The notes beneath the pieces are model-generated. The model searched no databases. It was not told where the DNA came from and saw only the letters and a list, made by a program, of their open reading frames with translations. DNA of 64,000 nucleotides, from contig NZ_CP028897.1 of assembly GCF_003072645.1 (NCBI RefSeq), forward strand, positions 2,555,658 through 2,619,657, in the 5' to 3' direction. The translations under genes and the position numbers were made by a program. The stretch is from Dongshaea marina. Lineage in GTDB: Bacteria; Pseudomonadota; Gammaproteobacteria; Enterobacterales; Aeromonadaceae. Of the stretch, positions 8,145 to 18,374 are shown one piece after another. Position 1 is the first letter of the stretch. Each line of letters starts with the position of its first letter.

Positions 8145-9536
8145 ATGCGTATAAACTCGATCCCTCTGGTCAATGGCCAGAGGTTGAACCTGTCACCATC
8201 ACAATGGGTGGTGAGCACATTTTTGTTGATCCTGCTTGCGGGAGCCAGCCTGCTCAGCACATCCTGGGCCGGTCATGGTGTCAGCTGGCTCGGTGCGCTG
8301 TTTACCGCAACCTCAGCGATCTGTGTGACCGGTCTTGCGACCCTGGATATCGGAACCCATTTCAATATCTTTGGCCAGGTGGTGATCATGATCCTGGTGC
8401 AGATCGGTGGACTCGGCCAGATGACGTTGGGGATGCTGCTGTTAATGACCCTGGGTAAACGTCTGGGCCTTCGCCAAAAGCTGCTGCTACAGGATGCCCT
8501 CAACCAGGATGAGCATGGCCAGATCTTTACCCTGGCGCGCCGGGTTGTTCAGTTTGCCCTGTTGTTCGAGGCGATAGGCCTGCTGCTGTTGTCGATTCGC
8601 TTTGTCCCCGAGATGGGTTTTAGCCATGGGGTTTATGTGGCCCTGTTTCATGTGATCTCTGCCTTCAACAACGCCGGATTCTCGCTGTTTCCGGATAATA
8701 TGATCAGCTATAGCGATGATCCCGTGGTTCTCCTGACCATCAGTCTTCTGATCATCTTTGGTGGTCTTGGCTTTACCGTGCTGTTAGAGCTCACCCGGAC
8801 CCGCCGCCTGAGCCGAATGTCCCTGCATAGTCAGTTGGTGATCAAGGGAACACTAATCCTGTTGATCCTGGGCACACTGGGGATCTGGCTTCTGGAGCAT
8901 AATAACCGCCATACTCTGGGCGCTCTGCCAGCGGCCCAGCAGTGGCTGGGGGCTTTCTTCCAGTCTGTCAGTACCCGAACCGCTGGCTTTGAATCGATCG
9001 ACATGGGACAGATCCACTCCTCAACCAGCTTGTTGATGATGGTTCTGATGTTTATCGGTGCCGGTGCAGCATCGACCGCTGGCGGGATCAAGGTAACCAC
9101 CTTCATGGTGCTGCTGCTGGCGACCCGCAGCTTTTTGCGCCACCAGAACCGGGTGACCTTTGGTCGTAAAGAGATCTCCCAGGCAACCATCAATAAATCG
9201 GTGGCCGTGATCATGACCAGTCTCATCGTACTATGTGTCGGTGTTTTTGCCCTATCGATCACCGATCATGCTCCGCTGCAGGCCCTGATGTTTGAAGCCG
9301 TATCAGCCCTGGGGACCGTAGGCCTATCACTGGATCTCACCCCCACCCTGAGTCACGGTGGCCAGATGATCCTGATCATTTTGATGTTTATTGGCCGGCT
9401 CGGGCCCCTGACTCTGGCACTGACCCTCTCCAAGCCCAATGTGCAGCGTGTCCGTTACCCCGAGGGGAAGTGGTTACAGGTTAACTCATTCATTCAAAAC
9501 CGCAGTCCCCGGGGCTGCGGGTTTTCCTCTGGATAG
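8145..9536 (+). CDS. ktrB: Potassium channel subunit KtrB, C-terminus frame-shifted
   Basis: Membrane translocation subunit of Ktr, of the Trk/Ktr/HKT superfamily. Four pore-loop motifs are visible: ATSAICVTGLATLD, SAFNNAGFSL, STRTAGFESID and SALGTVGLSL, each with its filter glycine, and the intramembrane loop GAGAASTAGGIK. The annotated frame runs about 17 residues past where the family ends. Adding one G to GGGG at 9464-9467 gives a C-terminus EGEVVTG and a stop at 9482-9484, as in KtrB relatives, which usually end in glycine. The extra tail is encoded by the gene's own terminator hairpin. The tail is therefore probably an artefact. Confidence 0.9.
   Translation: MRINSIPLVNGQRLNLSPSQWVVSTFLLILLAGASLLSTSWAGHGVSWLGALFTATSAICVTGLATLDIGTHFNIFGQVVIMILVQIGGLGQMTLGMLLLMTLGKRLGLRQKLLLQDALNQDEHGQIFTLARRVVQFALLFEAIGLLLLSIRFVPEMGFSHGVYVALFHVISAFNNAGFSLFPDNMISYSDDPVVLLTISLLIIFGGLGFTVLLELTRTRRLSRMSLHSQLVIKGTLILLILGTLGIWLLEHNNRHTLGALPAAQQWLGAFFQSVSTRTAGFESIDMGQIHSSTSLLMMVLMFIGAGAASTAGGIKVTTFMVLLLATRSFLRHQNRVTFGRKEISQATINKSVAVIMTSLIVLCVGVFALSITDHAPLQALMFEAVSALGTVGLSLDLTPTLSHGGQMILIILMFIGRLGPLTLALTLSKPNVQRVRYPEGKWLQVNSFIQNRSPRGCGFSSG
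9496..9525 (+). terminator. Rho-independent terminator of ktrAB
   Basis: AAAACCGCAG and CTGCGGGTTTT form a GC-rich stem with A and T tails. It lies inside the over-extended ktrB frame, which supports an earlier ktrB stop. Confidence 0.8.
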
Positions 9537-9740
9537 TTCTTGCGCTTGCATTGGACAACTTCTCGCCTCCCGCACCTCAATTTTCCTAAAAACAGGTAAA
9601 ACGGTTGCCTCCAGCTCTGCTGGCGATACACTGGCATTAACTCTGAGCTCAGTTGATAGGCTCGTCAGCAATCATTCTGACCATCCGGCTATTAAATGCC
9701 GCCATCTGCTCACTGTCATCTCCTTTTCCACAGATCCTAA

Positions 9741-10466
9741 ATGGGAGGCGCCTTGCCATCAAAAATATTACTGATCGATGATGAGAAGCCGATCTTAAGA
9801 TTTCTCAATGTGCTGCTCAGCAGTCATGACTATCAGATTTTTGAGGCACAAACCGGCCAGGAGGGGTTGCGCCTTGCGGCAATCGAGCAGCCTGATCTGA
9901 TCCTACTGGATATAGGGCTACCAGATATGGATGGCTTTACCCTGCTTGGCCACCTGAGGGAGTGGTCCTCCATTCCAGTCATGATTATCTCAGCTCGCCA
10001 GGGCGAGATGGAGAAAGTTAGGGCACTGGATCTCGGAGCCGATGATTATCTTACCAAGCCCTTTGGATCGTCAGAGCTACTGGCGCGGATCCGGGTGATC
10101 TTTCGGCGGCTCAAACAACAATACAACCGTCCGGAAGATCTGTCTGAGCAAGAGTTAAATATTGGTGAGATCCGGGTTGATCCGGTCGCCCGCCTGGTCC
10201 ACCGTGGGGACAGCTTAATTCACCTGACCCCTATTGAGTACAAAATGCTGTTACTGCTGATGCGTAACGCCGGTAAGATACTCACCCACCGTCAGATCCT
10301 GGCTGAGATCTGGGGTGCCAACTATGTTGAGCACGCCCAGTATGTGCGCGTATATATGGGGCAGCTACGCCAGAAGATAGAATCCGATCCCGCTAATCCA
10401 GATTACATTTTTACCGAAACCGGCGTAGGTTACCGGTTTACCACCACTTTGGAGCCCCAATGTTAA
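9741..10466 (+). CDS. kdpE: Response regulator KdpE (OmpR family)
   Basis: Transcription factor of the potassium-responsive KdpDE system. Receiver domain at about 8-118 with the acidic pocket DDE, phospho-acceptor D in LILLDIGLPDMDG and K in LTKPFG; winged-helix DNA-binding domain at about 140-235 with HLTPIEYKML, the recognition helix around VEHAQYVRVYMGQLRQK and a TETGVGYRF wing, all KdpE-like. A TTG at 9753 just after GGGAGG is an alternative start. No kdpD or kdpFABC lies beside it. Instead it follows ktrAB and overlaps the next gene by 7 bases, so it is co-transcribed with an exporter gene. Confidence 0.85.
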   Translation: MGGALPSKILLIDDEKPILRFLNVLLSSHDYQIFEAQTGQEGLRLAAIEQPDLILLDIGLPDMDGFTLLGHLREWSSIPVMIISARQGEMEKVRALDLGADDYLTKPFGSSELLARIRVIFRRLKQQYNRPEDLSEQELNIGEIRVDPVARLVHRGDSLIHLTPIEYKMLLLLMRNAGKILTHRQILAEIWGANYVEHAQYVRVYMGQLRQKIESDPANPDYIFTETGVGYRFTTTLEPQC

Positions 10467-11667
10467 AAACAACTAAACCCATCAATCAGCTGGTTCTGGT
10501 GATCATCATGGGGGCAATTGCCGGCCTGACCCCTTTTGCCATCGATATGTATCTGCCAAGTCTGCCATCGATCGCCAAAGAGCTTCGCATCAGTGTTGAA
10601 AGTGCACAGCTCACCATGAGCTCTTTTATGATAGGCTTTGCCATCGGGCAGCTTATCTATGGCCCTCTGGCCGATAGCTATGGGCGTAAGAAAACCGTTT
10701 TAGCAGGCCTTGGGCTGTTCATTGTCGCCAGCATCGGCTGCTCAATGACGCACTCCCTGCCTGCACTGATCAGCTTGCGCGCGCTGCAGGCTTTAGGGGG
10801 TGCTTCCGGCTCGGTTGTCATCAATGCCATCCTGCGCGATCTGTTCGACAAGGATGAGTTCTCCCGGATGATGTCGTTTGTGATCCTGGTGATGACACTC
10901 GCCCCCTGGTGGCTCCATTTGCCGGGGGCTACCTGCTGCTTGTCGGGAGCTGGCGGTTGATCTTCTGGGTTCAGGTGGCGTTGAGTGTCCTCATCCTGGC
11001 CGCCTTCCTGATCAATATTCCCGAAACTCTTCCCCGGGAGGAGCGCGCTCCCCTTGAGCTCAGGCAGATGTTTAGAAACTACCTGGAGGTGCTGTGTCAT
11101 CGCCAGACCCTGGGCTATATTCTGGCAGGCTCTTTTGTAACGGCAGGCTTATTTGCATTTTTAAACTCCGCTTCACTGGTCTATATCGAGCACTTCCATA
11201 TTAAGCCTCAGAACTTTGGCTTTTACTATGGGCTGAATGTGCTGCTGATGATGGCGATGACCTATTTCAACAGCAAAGTTGTGCGAGGGATCGGCACCGA
11301 GCGGTTACTGCAGTTTGGGATCTGGATCTCGACCCTTGCAGGCCTGGCGCTGCTATTTAACGTTTGGCGCGGCGGTGGACTTTGGAGCGTGGTGATCCCT
11401 GTGGTGATTTTCATCGGTCCTCTGGCGATGGTGGGTGCCAACTCGATGGCCGGGATCCTCACCCATTTTAATAAAAAAGCCGGAACCGCCTCCGCTTTGG
11501 CCGGGACCATGCGTTTTGGCTTGGGGGGGATCGCAGGAATGATTATCAACCTTCCCCAAAGCAACAGCCCGATGCCGATGGCGCTGACCATAGCCATCTG
11601 TGGCGTGCTAGCCTTTGCCAGCTACTATGGCCTGGTCTACCCCAATCTGCACCCGGCACGGCGTTAA
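10460..11667 (+). pseudogene. Bcr/CflA-type multidrug exporter, frame interrupted
   Basis: Major facilitator superfamily drug exporter in two frames: 10460-10960 (TM helices 1-5) and 10909-11667 (the remaining helices). Motifs include the N-terminal PFAIDMYLPSLP, characteristic of Bcr/CflA, and the MFS loop GPLADSYGRKK. The frames join if CCCCC at 10912-10916 is read as six C, giving LAPLVAPFAGGYLL, which is what the family shows there. The whole protein would have about 403 residues. The start overlaps the end of kdpE (ATG inside CAATGTTAA), so the two genes are coupled. An under-called base is more likely than real inactivation. Confidence 0.85.
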
Positions 11668-11673
11668 TAAAGA

Positions 11674-11699
11674 AGCCAGGCTCGCCATTGAGCCTGGCT
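11674..11699 (+). terminator. Hairpin after the exporter gene
   Basis: AGCCAGGCT and AGCCTGGCT form a 9-bp stem 7 bases after the stop codon, without a clear T run. Confidence 0.55.
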
Positions 11700-11882
11700 G
11701 ATACTTATCTAAACTCTGGCTCGAGTTCAGGGCAGATCTGGAATAGATAAAAGCCGGTCATCTCTCCAAATCTCTTTCCAGTAAAAACAACGCAACTGAG
11801 CCAGCCGGCATTTCAGATTAAAGACAGGGGGGAATCGGCATAACTCTCAGGGCACGGCTTAACAGACTTGACCCAACTCTGA

Positions 11883-12074
11883 TTAAAACTTTACCGAGCT
11901 CTTGAGGACTGCATCTGGTATATGAAGAACCTCAGCTAATTTATCACACTCGACAAAGTAATCGGTTAGCTCAACTCCCGCATCTCGCAGGCAGCGACAC
12001 ATATCCTCAAAGATGACCAACCGGGACTGGTAGTCTTCCCGCTCGGCTAATCCTGACAACCATTGATAATCCAT
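11883..12074 (-). CDS. Small conserved protein, paralogue of 63063-63242
   Basis: 63-residue protein of no family I recognise. It shares an obvious core with a second small protein in the window: WLSxLxER...SR-hydrophobic pair-(F/Y)EDMCRCL(R/K)DAG, then a charged C-terminal helix. AGAGG lies 7 bases before the ATG. The conserved EDMCRCL motif holds two cysteines three residues apart, but no metal partner is visible. The protein is soluble, with no signal peptide. Two paralogues with good ribosome sites argue that both are real genes. Function unknown. Confidence 0.65.
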   Translation of the reverse strand: MDYQWLSGLAEREDYQSRLVIFEDMCRCLRDAGVELTDYFVECDKLAEVLHIPDAVLKSSVKF

Positions 12075-12632
12075 TTGAATCCTCTTATTGAAACAACCCG
12101 CCTCTGCATGACCCGGGCGCGAGTCATGCAGAGGCTAGTTATACCATTAAAAACCCGAATAAAATGTGAGTAGAAATACCTAAGCCCGCCGTTAATATGG
12201 TATTTTTTGAAGAGGATCACAGGATTAAACCGACATTAGCCTCTATTAGCGTTTCAGATCTGGTTCTGCTATTGGCAATTTTTTCAACCAGCAAAGCAGA
12301 AGATGCGTGGCCTAGTGCAGCTAAGCGTTATTATCCTTACCGCTTATGCTGATGATCTTGGTTTGCCCAACAGCTGCAAACCCTGTCGGGGGCGCCCGAC
12401 GACGCCCTACTTTTGGATCGTCAAAAGTAGGCAAAATCTTACTTCGCGCGATGAGTCCCTCCATCGAGCTACGTGGTTCGCCATCCATGGCTCAAGGAGT
12501 TCATAGTACAGTTAAGTGGTCAAGATAATTCACTATGTACTACTAGTTGCTCTCCATGAGCATCTGATAACCTAGCTCGGTGGAAAATGCCTCTGCCCTT
12601 CGGGATGCGCCTTAAAAAGTCCTGCTCATTGT
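12075..12632. other. Gene-free stretch with a perfect hairpin
   Basis: No convincing gene: short frames here have no ribosome site. It holds a perfect inverted repeat CCTACTTTTG / CAAAAGTAGG (12406-12431). A closely similar hairpin occurs at 59717-59742. Confidence 0.35.
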
Positions 12633-14825
12633 TCAATACCATTTTAAAAAACTCAGGGGACCTTTTTTCTTCAGTTTCTGTGTCTCCAGCAGCTCCGTCA
12701 TTGCTTGGGCTTCAACCGGCACACTGTATAACTCTCCCTGGATCTCATCACAATGATGCTTAACAAGAAACTCGCGCTGCTGGGCAGTCTCTACCCCCTC
12801 TGCAATCACCTCCAGATTCAGGCTGTGAGCCATCCCCAGAATCGCTCGGATCACTGCGGCATCATCACTGTTGTCATTGACATGGGTCACAAAAGAGCGA
12901 TCGATCTTCAGCCGATCAACCGGGAAGCAACGTAGATAATTCAGGCTTGAGTAGCCGGTTCCAAAATCATCGATCGCCAGCTGCACCCCCATATTCTTCA
13001 ATGAGCCTAAAGTTTCGATTGCCTGCTGCGCATTCTCCATCAGCATACTCTCCGTCAGCTCAAGCTCCAAGCAGCTGGCATCGAGGCCAGTTTGCTGGAG
13101 GATCTGCTCCACCAACAGTTCAAGTTTCTGATCAACAAACTGACGAATCGACAGGTTCACTGCGACCCTGATCCCGGCAAAGCCCTGCTCAACCCAGGAT
13201 TTCGCCTGACGACACGCTTCCCTGAGGGCCCACTCCCCGATAGGCGTGATGAGGCCACTCTCCTCGGCCACGGGAATAAACTCCACCGGAGAGATCCTTC
13301 CAAGCTCCTCATTATCCCACCGAAGCAGGGCCTCGACCCCGACTATACTGTTGTCTCTTAAACAGACTTGCGGCTGATAGTGAATGCTGAGCTCCTGCTT
13401 CTCTAACGCCCTTCGCAGGTTATTCTCAAGCCGCAGCCGCCGCCTCCCCAACTCATTCATGCTGTCATCAAAGAGTTCAAAGCGGTTCTTTCCCTTTTTC
13501 TTGGCATGATACATAGCGGTATCTGCATTCTTAAGCAGACTATCCACATCGGTTCCGTGATGGGGGCTCAGGGCAATGCCGATACTTGGGGTAATAAACA
13601 CCTCATGCCCGGCAAGTGTCATCGGAGCTTGAAGAACATCCAGGATCCGCAGGGCCACCCGCTGAGCATCCTCAGCCTGGCGGATCTCGGTTAATAACAG
13701 GGTGAATTCATCTCCGCCAAACCTGGATATCTGATGTGAGTCGGGCAAAGATACCTGATCATGCACTCGCACACTGGCAACCAGCCGAGATGAAACCTCC
13801 TGGAGCAGCAGATCGCCGATATCATGCCCCAGGCTGTCGTTGATTCGCTTGAAGTTATCCAGATCAAGAAACAGCACCGCGAGTTGTGAAGGCTGGGATC
13901 TCCCCAATTCCAGGGCACTGTTCACCCTCTCACTAAAGATCAACCGATTGGCAAGGCCGGTCAGGCTGTCATAGTGAGCCAGCCGGTACGCTTCCTCTTC
14001 AGCCTTTTTCAACTGAGTAATATCGTGAACACTACCGATACTTTTGACGAGTTGGCCCTCACCGTCGAAATACACCTCGGCCTGATGCTGTACCGTCAGC
14101 TCCCGGCCCTGTTCGCCCAGCAACCTGTGACTAAAGCTTGAAGGCTGTTTGGATTGCTGAACCTCTTCATACCAATCCAGAACCCGCTCCCTCTCCTCTC
14201 TGGGAACACACCCCAGAAACGCCTGAAAAGAGGGCTCTACATCGCAGCGCCTCAGCCCCAGGATCCGGTACAACTGCTCAGACCAATAGGTTTGCCCGGA
14301 TTTGAGATCCCACTCCCAGCTTCCCAGCTGCGCCAACTGCTGCGCCTTATCCAGGCGCGCCTCACTATGACGTAGCTCCTGTAAGATCGCACTGGTTCGG
14401 AGCATATCCTGAAACATAGTACTGGCCTGCAGCATATACTGGAGACGGTGATACAGGATCAACCAGTTAATCGGCTTGGCCGTAAAATCAGTTGCTCCCG
14501 CCTGATAACATTTTTCAATGGACTCAATGTCCTCGCTTCCGGTTACCATCAAGATCGGCACCGCTTTCCCTGCCGGGAGATCCCGGATCTGCCGACACGC
14601 CTCGATCCCATCCATATTGGGCATGTTGACATCCATCAATACAATGTCCGGCTGACTCTCCTGAAACAGCTTCAGGGCATCCAGGCCATCCTCTGCCTCT
14701 ATGACAGAAAATCCCTTTCGCCCTAACCATTGCTCAGCCAAAAGCCGGGAGGTTGGATCATCGTCAACCACCAACACGCGAAATTGTTCCTGGTGTTCAG
14801 AGTGAAATGCTGTCATGAGTTGCAT
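12633..14825 (-). CDS. Response regulator with PAS, GGDEF and EAL domains
   Basis: Predicted two-component output that makes or degrades cyclic di-GMP. Of about 730 residues: receiver domain at about 15-135 (DDD pocket, phospho-Asp in IVLMDVNMPNMDG, K in FTAKPINW), PAS at about 165-285, GGDEF domain at about 290-455 with intact RFGGDEF, and EAL domain at about 475-720 with intact VEALLRW, DDFGTGYSSL and EGVET. Both catalytic signatures are complete, so direction cannot be told from sequence. The start lies inside the end of the hybrid kinase gene, with two possible ATGs (14825 and 14816). It is the last gene of an operon headed by a c-di-GMP riboswitch, with the hybrid kinase its obvious phosphodonor. 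Confidence 0.88.
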   Translation of the reverse strand: MQLMTAFHSEHQEQFRVLVVDDDPTSRLLAEQWLGRKGFSVIEAEDGLDALKLFQESQPDIVLMDVNMPNMDGIEACRQIRDLPAGKAVPILMVTGSEDIESIEKCYQAGATDFTAKPINWLILYHRLQYMLQASTMFQDMLRTSAILQELRHSEARLDKAQQLAQLGSWEWDLKSGQTYWSEQLYRILGLRRCDVEPSFQAFLGCVPREERERVLDWYEEVQQSKQPSSFSHRLLGEQGRELTVQHQAEVYFDGEGQLVKSIGSVHDITQLKKAEEEAYRLAHYDSLTGLANRLIFSERVNSALELGRSQPSQLAVLFLDLDNFKRINDSLGHDIGDLLLQEVSSRLVASVRVHDQVSLPDSHQISRFGGDEFTLLLTEIRQAEDAQRVALRILDVLQAPMTLAGHEVFITPSIGIALSPHHGTDVDSLLKNADTAMYHAKKKGKNRFELFDDSMNELGRRRLRLENNLRRALEKQELSIHYQPQVCLRDNSIVGVEALLRWDNEELGRISPVEFIPVAEESGLITPIGEWALREACRQAKSWVEQGFAGIRVAVNLSIRQFVDQKLELLVEQILQQTGLDASCLELELTESMLMENAQQAIETLGSLKNMGVQLAIDDFGTGYSSLNYLRCFPVDRLKIDRSFVTHVNDNSDDAAVIRAILGMAHSLNLEVIAEGVETAQQREFLVKHHCDEIQGELYSVPVEAQAMTELLETQKLKKKGPLSFLKWY

Positions 14826-17800
14826 CAATCCTTGATTGCCTGATTAATTCATCGCTGAGTTCCCGATAATGAAGCTCAAGCTGCTCGAGCAGTTCCTGAG
14901 TATTGGATAGCTCACCCTTGTGACCCGCCATCTCAATTTCCTGACAGAGCCGTGACAGGATTAATCCCCCGACGTTGGCACTGCTTGATTTTAAGCTATG
15001 CGCAGCCTCCCGGATCTGGTTTGCACAGGCTTCGGCCACCCCTTGTCTGAGCTGCTCCAGATCGGTTGCAGATTTTGTAAGATAAGCCTCCACCAGGCGG
15101 CCAAAAAACCGGCCATCCTCATCCAGCCCCAGTAACTCCTGCAACTTGTCGGGATCCAGTGGGCTCAAAGACAGAGGAGCAAGGTTCGGGGCATGCTCCA
15201 GTTCAGTGACTTGTGGCTGCCGGGTATTCTCTGGCTGAGCATGATTGTCCGTCTCGCCTTCACTCCCCAGCCAGGACTTAAGAATCGCCTGCATCTGAGA
15301 CTGGTTAAAAGGTTTTGAAAGATAATCGTTCATACCCGCGGCAAGGCAGCGTTCCCTGATCCCTCAAATACATTGCTGGTCAGCGCTATGATGGGGATCA
15401 GCTGTTCGTCCCCCCGGGCTCTCTCATTTTCCCGAATCGCCATCGTCGCCTGAAAGCCATCCATCAAGGGCATATGGCAATCCATCAGCACGAGATCAAT
15501 CCCCCCCTGTGACACAGCATCAATGGCCTCCCGTCCACTACTGACAACGTCCACATCAAGCCCGAAACCCAGCAACTTCTCCTGAGCCACCAACTGATTG
15601 ACCGGATTATCATCCACCAGCAGAATTCGTCCCCGAAAAGCTGGCACCGGTGACGATATGCAAGGAGAAACCGGTGACAAGTCATCCGAAGTAGCCCCCC
15701 AGGCTCCAGGACTGTTTGTAACGCCCGATAAAGCTCTGACTGGCGAACGGGTTTATGGACCAGGGTTGAAGAATCATACGTTGCTGCTCCCCCATAGCCA
15801 GGCTCACTATTCATCGGGACGAGGGTCACCATGGAGCCAGGTGTTGCCTGAGGGGAGCTCAGCCAGCGACTGCGCCAGTGTATTGGATCAACACTTTGTT
15901 GATCGACCACCACCAGCCTGAACCCTGGAAGCTTATCCCGGGAGGTTTCGAGTCGCACCAAGGCCTCGGTTGTACCAGATATATGAGTGACCTCAAGCCC
16001 CCAGTTATCAAGGTATTTTCCTAACAGCTGACGTCGGGTGTCGTTATTGTCGACAATCAGAGCCGTGGGTTTATCCTGAGTCTCTGGATCCAGTAATGGG
16101 GGATAGTTTCGCGAAGCACTGAGGGGAGGAAGCTTTGCCGTGACCCAAAAGGTTGAGCCCTTACCCGGCTGAGAAGTCAACCCGACCTCTCCCCCCATCA
16201 TCTGCACCAACTCACGGGTGATGCTCAAACCCAGGCCCGTCCCGCCATACTGGCGGGTCGTCGCGCCATCTGCCTGGCTAAATGATTCAAATACCCGCTG
16301 CTGGGCCTGGGCGCTGATCCCGATACCAGTATCACGAACCTCAAAGCGAATTAAATCTGAGTCGGGCTCGCTCTGTTCAACCGAAACAGTGACGACCACC
16401 TCCCCCTGCTCGGTAAACTTCACCGCATTTCCCACAAGATTGGTCAGGATCTGCTTTAATCGGTGCGGATCCCCTGAACGGTGAGCGGCACATCATGATC
16501 AATATCGCAGATCACCGCCAGATCCTTTCTCTCGGCCCGGACCGCCAGCAGCTCTACCACATCCTCAACCAGCTCGTAGAGCTCAAATTCGATATGCTCC
16601 AGCTTGAGTTTATCCGCTTCAATCTTTGAAAAATCAAGAATATCATTCACCAGGGTGAGGAGATCCTGCCCCGAACGCTGAATGGTCTGAATGAATCGGT
16701 GCTGTTTCAAAGTCAGGGAGGTTTCCAGCACCAGTTCAGTGATCCCGATAACGCCATTAATTGGCGTTCGGATCTCGTGGCTCATTCGCGCCAAAAACTC
16801 ACTCTTGGCTCCATTGGCAGCCTCGGCCTGATCTTTGGCCTCTCTGAGAGCCTGCTCATGGCGCCGCTGCACCGTGGTGTCATGCATCACCAGCATCGCG
16901 GCCTGTTTTCCCTGATATAAAATTCCATTGATCTCAACGGTAACGAAACAGGGTTCCTCCCCACGGGTGGCCAGTGCCAGCTCCAGTTTGTCAGATACCC
17001 ACTGTTTGGTGAGACGCCGCTGCTGATAGAGCATTAACTTTTCACTCTGCTCTTCACTTAAAATACTAAACAGCTCAGCAACCCCCTGCTCCGTATGCTC
17101 CGGGTTAACAAGCTCGAGGTAGGCAGGGTTAAAATAAACAGTCTCCCGGCCTCTGAGGATCACAATGGCATCATTCGAGGTCTCGACCAGGGAGCGATAT
17201 TTCTTTTCTGCGTCTCGAAGCGCAACCTGCCCCTGATGAATTTCAATCACCTGCCTGCGGTGATTACGTTGCAGCAGCAGGATCAGGATCAGCACCATCC
17301 CAATGATGGTTAATAGCAGAGCAAACATATTCACCCAGCGAGAGCCAATCGCTGTTTCGATTAACAGGGTAATATCCTGCTGGCTATGGGTCACCGCAAC
17401 AGACCAGTGTTCACCATAGAGCTCTATCGGGGCAAAAGCGACATAGTAGGTATTCTGATCCCTGGTCTCCGCCCCACTCACTAAGTAGGAAAAAAGGGAC
17501 GGCCGCTTCTCTTTCGCTGAAGGAGGACTCTCGCCGATGCGCTGAACCCCATCCAGAGCATGGGTATAGGTCACGACCCCGAGCTCTCCATTGCGCATTT
17601 TATCAATGAGCTCGGTAAACCCTCTGTGCTCCCGTGAGCTATGCCATTTCTCCAGTTCACTGATCTCTTTGCCAAGAAAGCGCGGGACTTCACTTCCCAC
17701 TATGACTCCCCGCCCGGTCATGACCCAGGGAAAACCACTCTTACCATAGTGAGGAAAGTCGAAAAGATGCTGGTTCAGTTTTTTCAGGCTGACCGTAAAA

Positions 17801-18342
17801 TACAGCAGCCCCGCAAACTTATTGGTAGGATGCATCCGAACCTTGCCCTGTACGGTATAGACAGGAATGGCAAACACCAGAAGATCGCTTGCGGAGCCAT
17901 CACGCCGGATCACTTCAATGGAGCTGGCCCCGGTCATTCTGGCTTTGTCAAAGATCCCTTCCAGTTCATCCTGTGTCGGGTGAGGCGCCGATGAAGGGTA
18001 GCCCATCTCCAGAGCATTGTGGGAGTCGACCCGAAAGATCCCCTCAACCAGATCATTGTTCATCCGGTAAATCCGGATCATATTGAGCAGCAACTCGTTG
18101 CGCTGCATGAACTGAACCTTGGGCATCTGGGAAAGACTCAGAAGAGCATCGTCCAACTTGTCAAACTTGGAGTGGATCCGCTCAGAGAGGTGGATCGCTG
18201 AACTGAGTTGCTGTTGCTGAAACTCTTGAATCTTACTTTGGATAAAGGCCCGGTCATTTTGAATACTGATCTGCCCAATCACCAGACAGATGATTAGGGT
18301 TAGTATCACAATGACCAGGACTTGCACTTTAATTGACTTCAT
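14797..18342 (-). pseudogene. Hybrid sensor histidine kinase with REC-REC-Hpt tail, three frame breaks
   Basis: Membrane phosphorelay kinase of about 1,180 residues once repaired. Order: TM at about 7-25, large periplasmic sensor region, TM at about 335-355, PAS at about 375-490, HisKA with [16 protein letters not shown], HATPase with NAVKFTEQG, DTGIGIS and GGTGLGLSIT, a first receiver (VVVDQQ), a second receiver (LVLMDCHMPLMDG) and a C-terminal Hpt domain with AHSLKSSSANVGG. Frames join if one G/C is added at 16471-16474, 15695-15700 and 15354-15356. The joined text restores family sequence such as QGDPHRLKQILTNLVGNAVK. It lies between a periplasmic binding protein and the GGDEF/EAL regulator, so it probably reads the binding protein and drives the regulator. 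Confidence 0.88.
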
Positions 18343-18374
18343 CACACCTCAGTGAGATCCAACAGCCATTCAAC

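Noticed and set aside
12303-12528. Short plus-strand frames in the 12 kb gap
   Set aside because: They run across the TACTTTTG hairpin and have no ribosome site.
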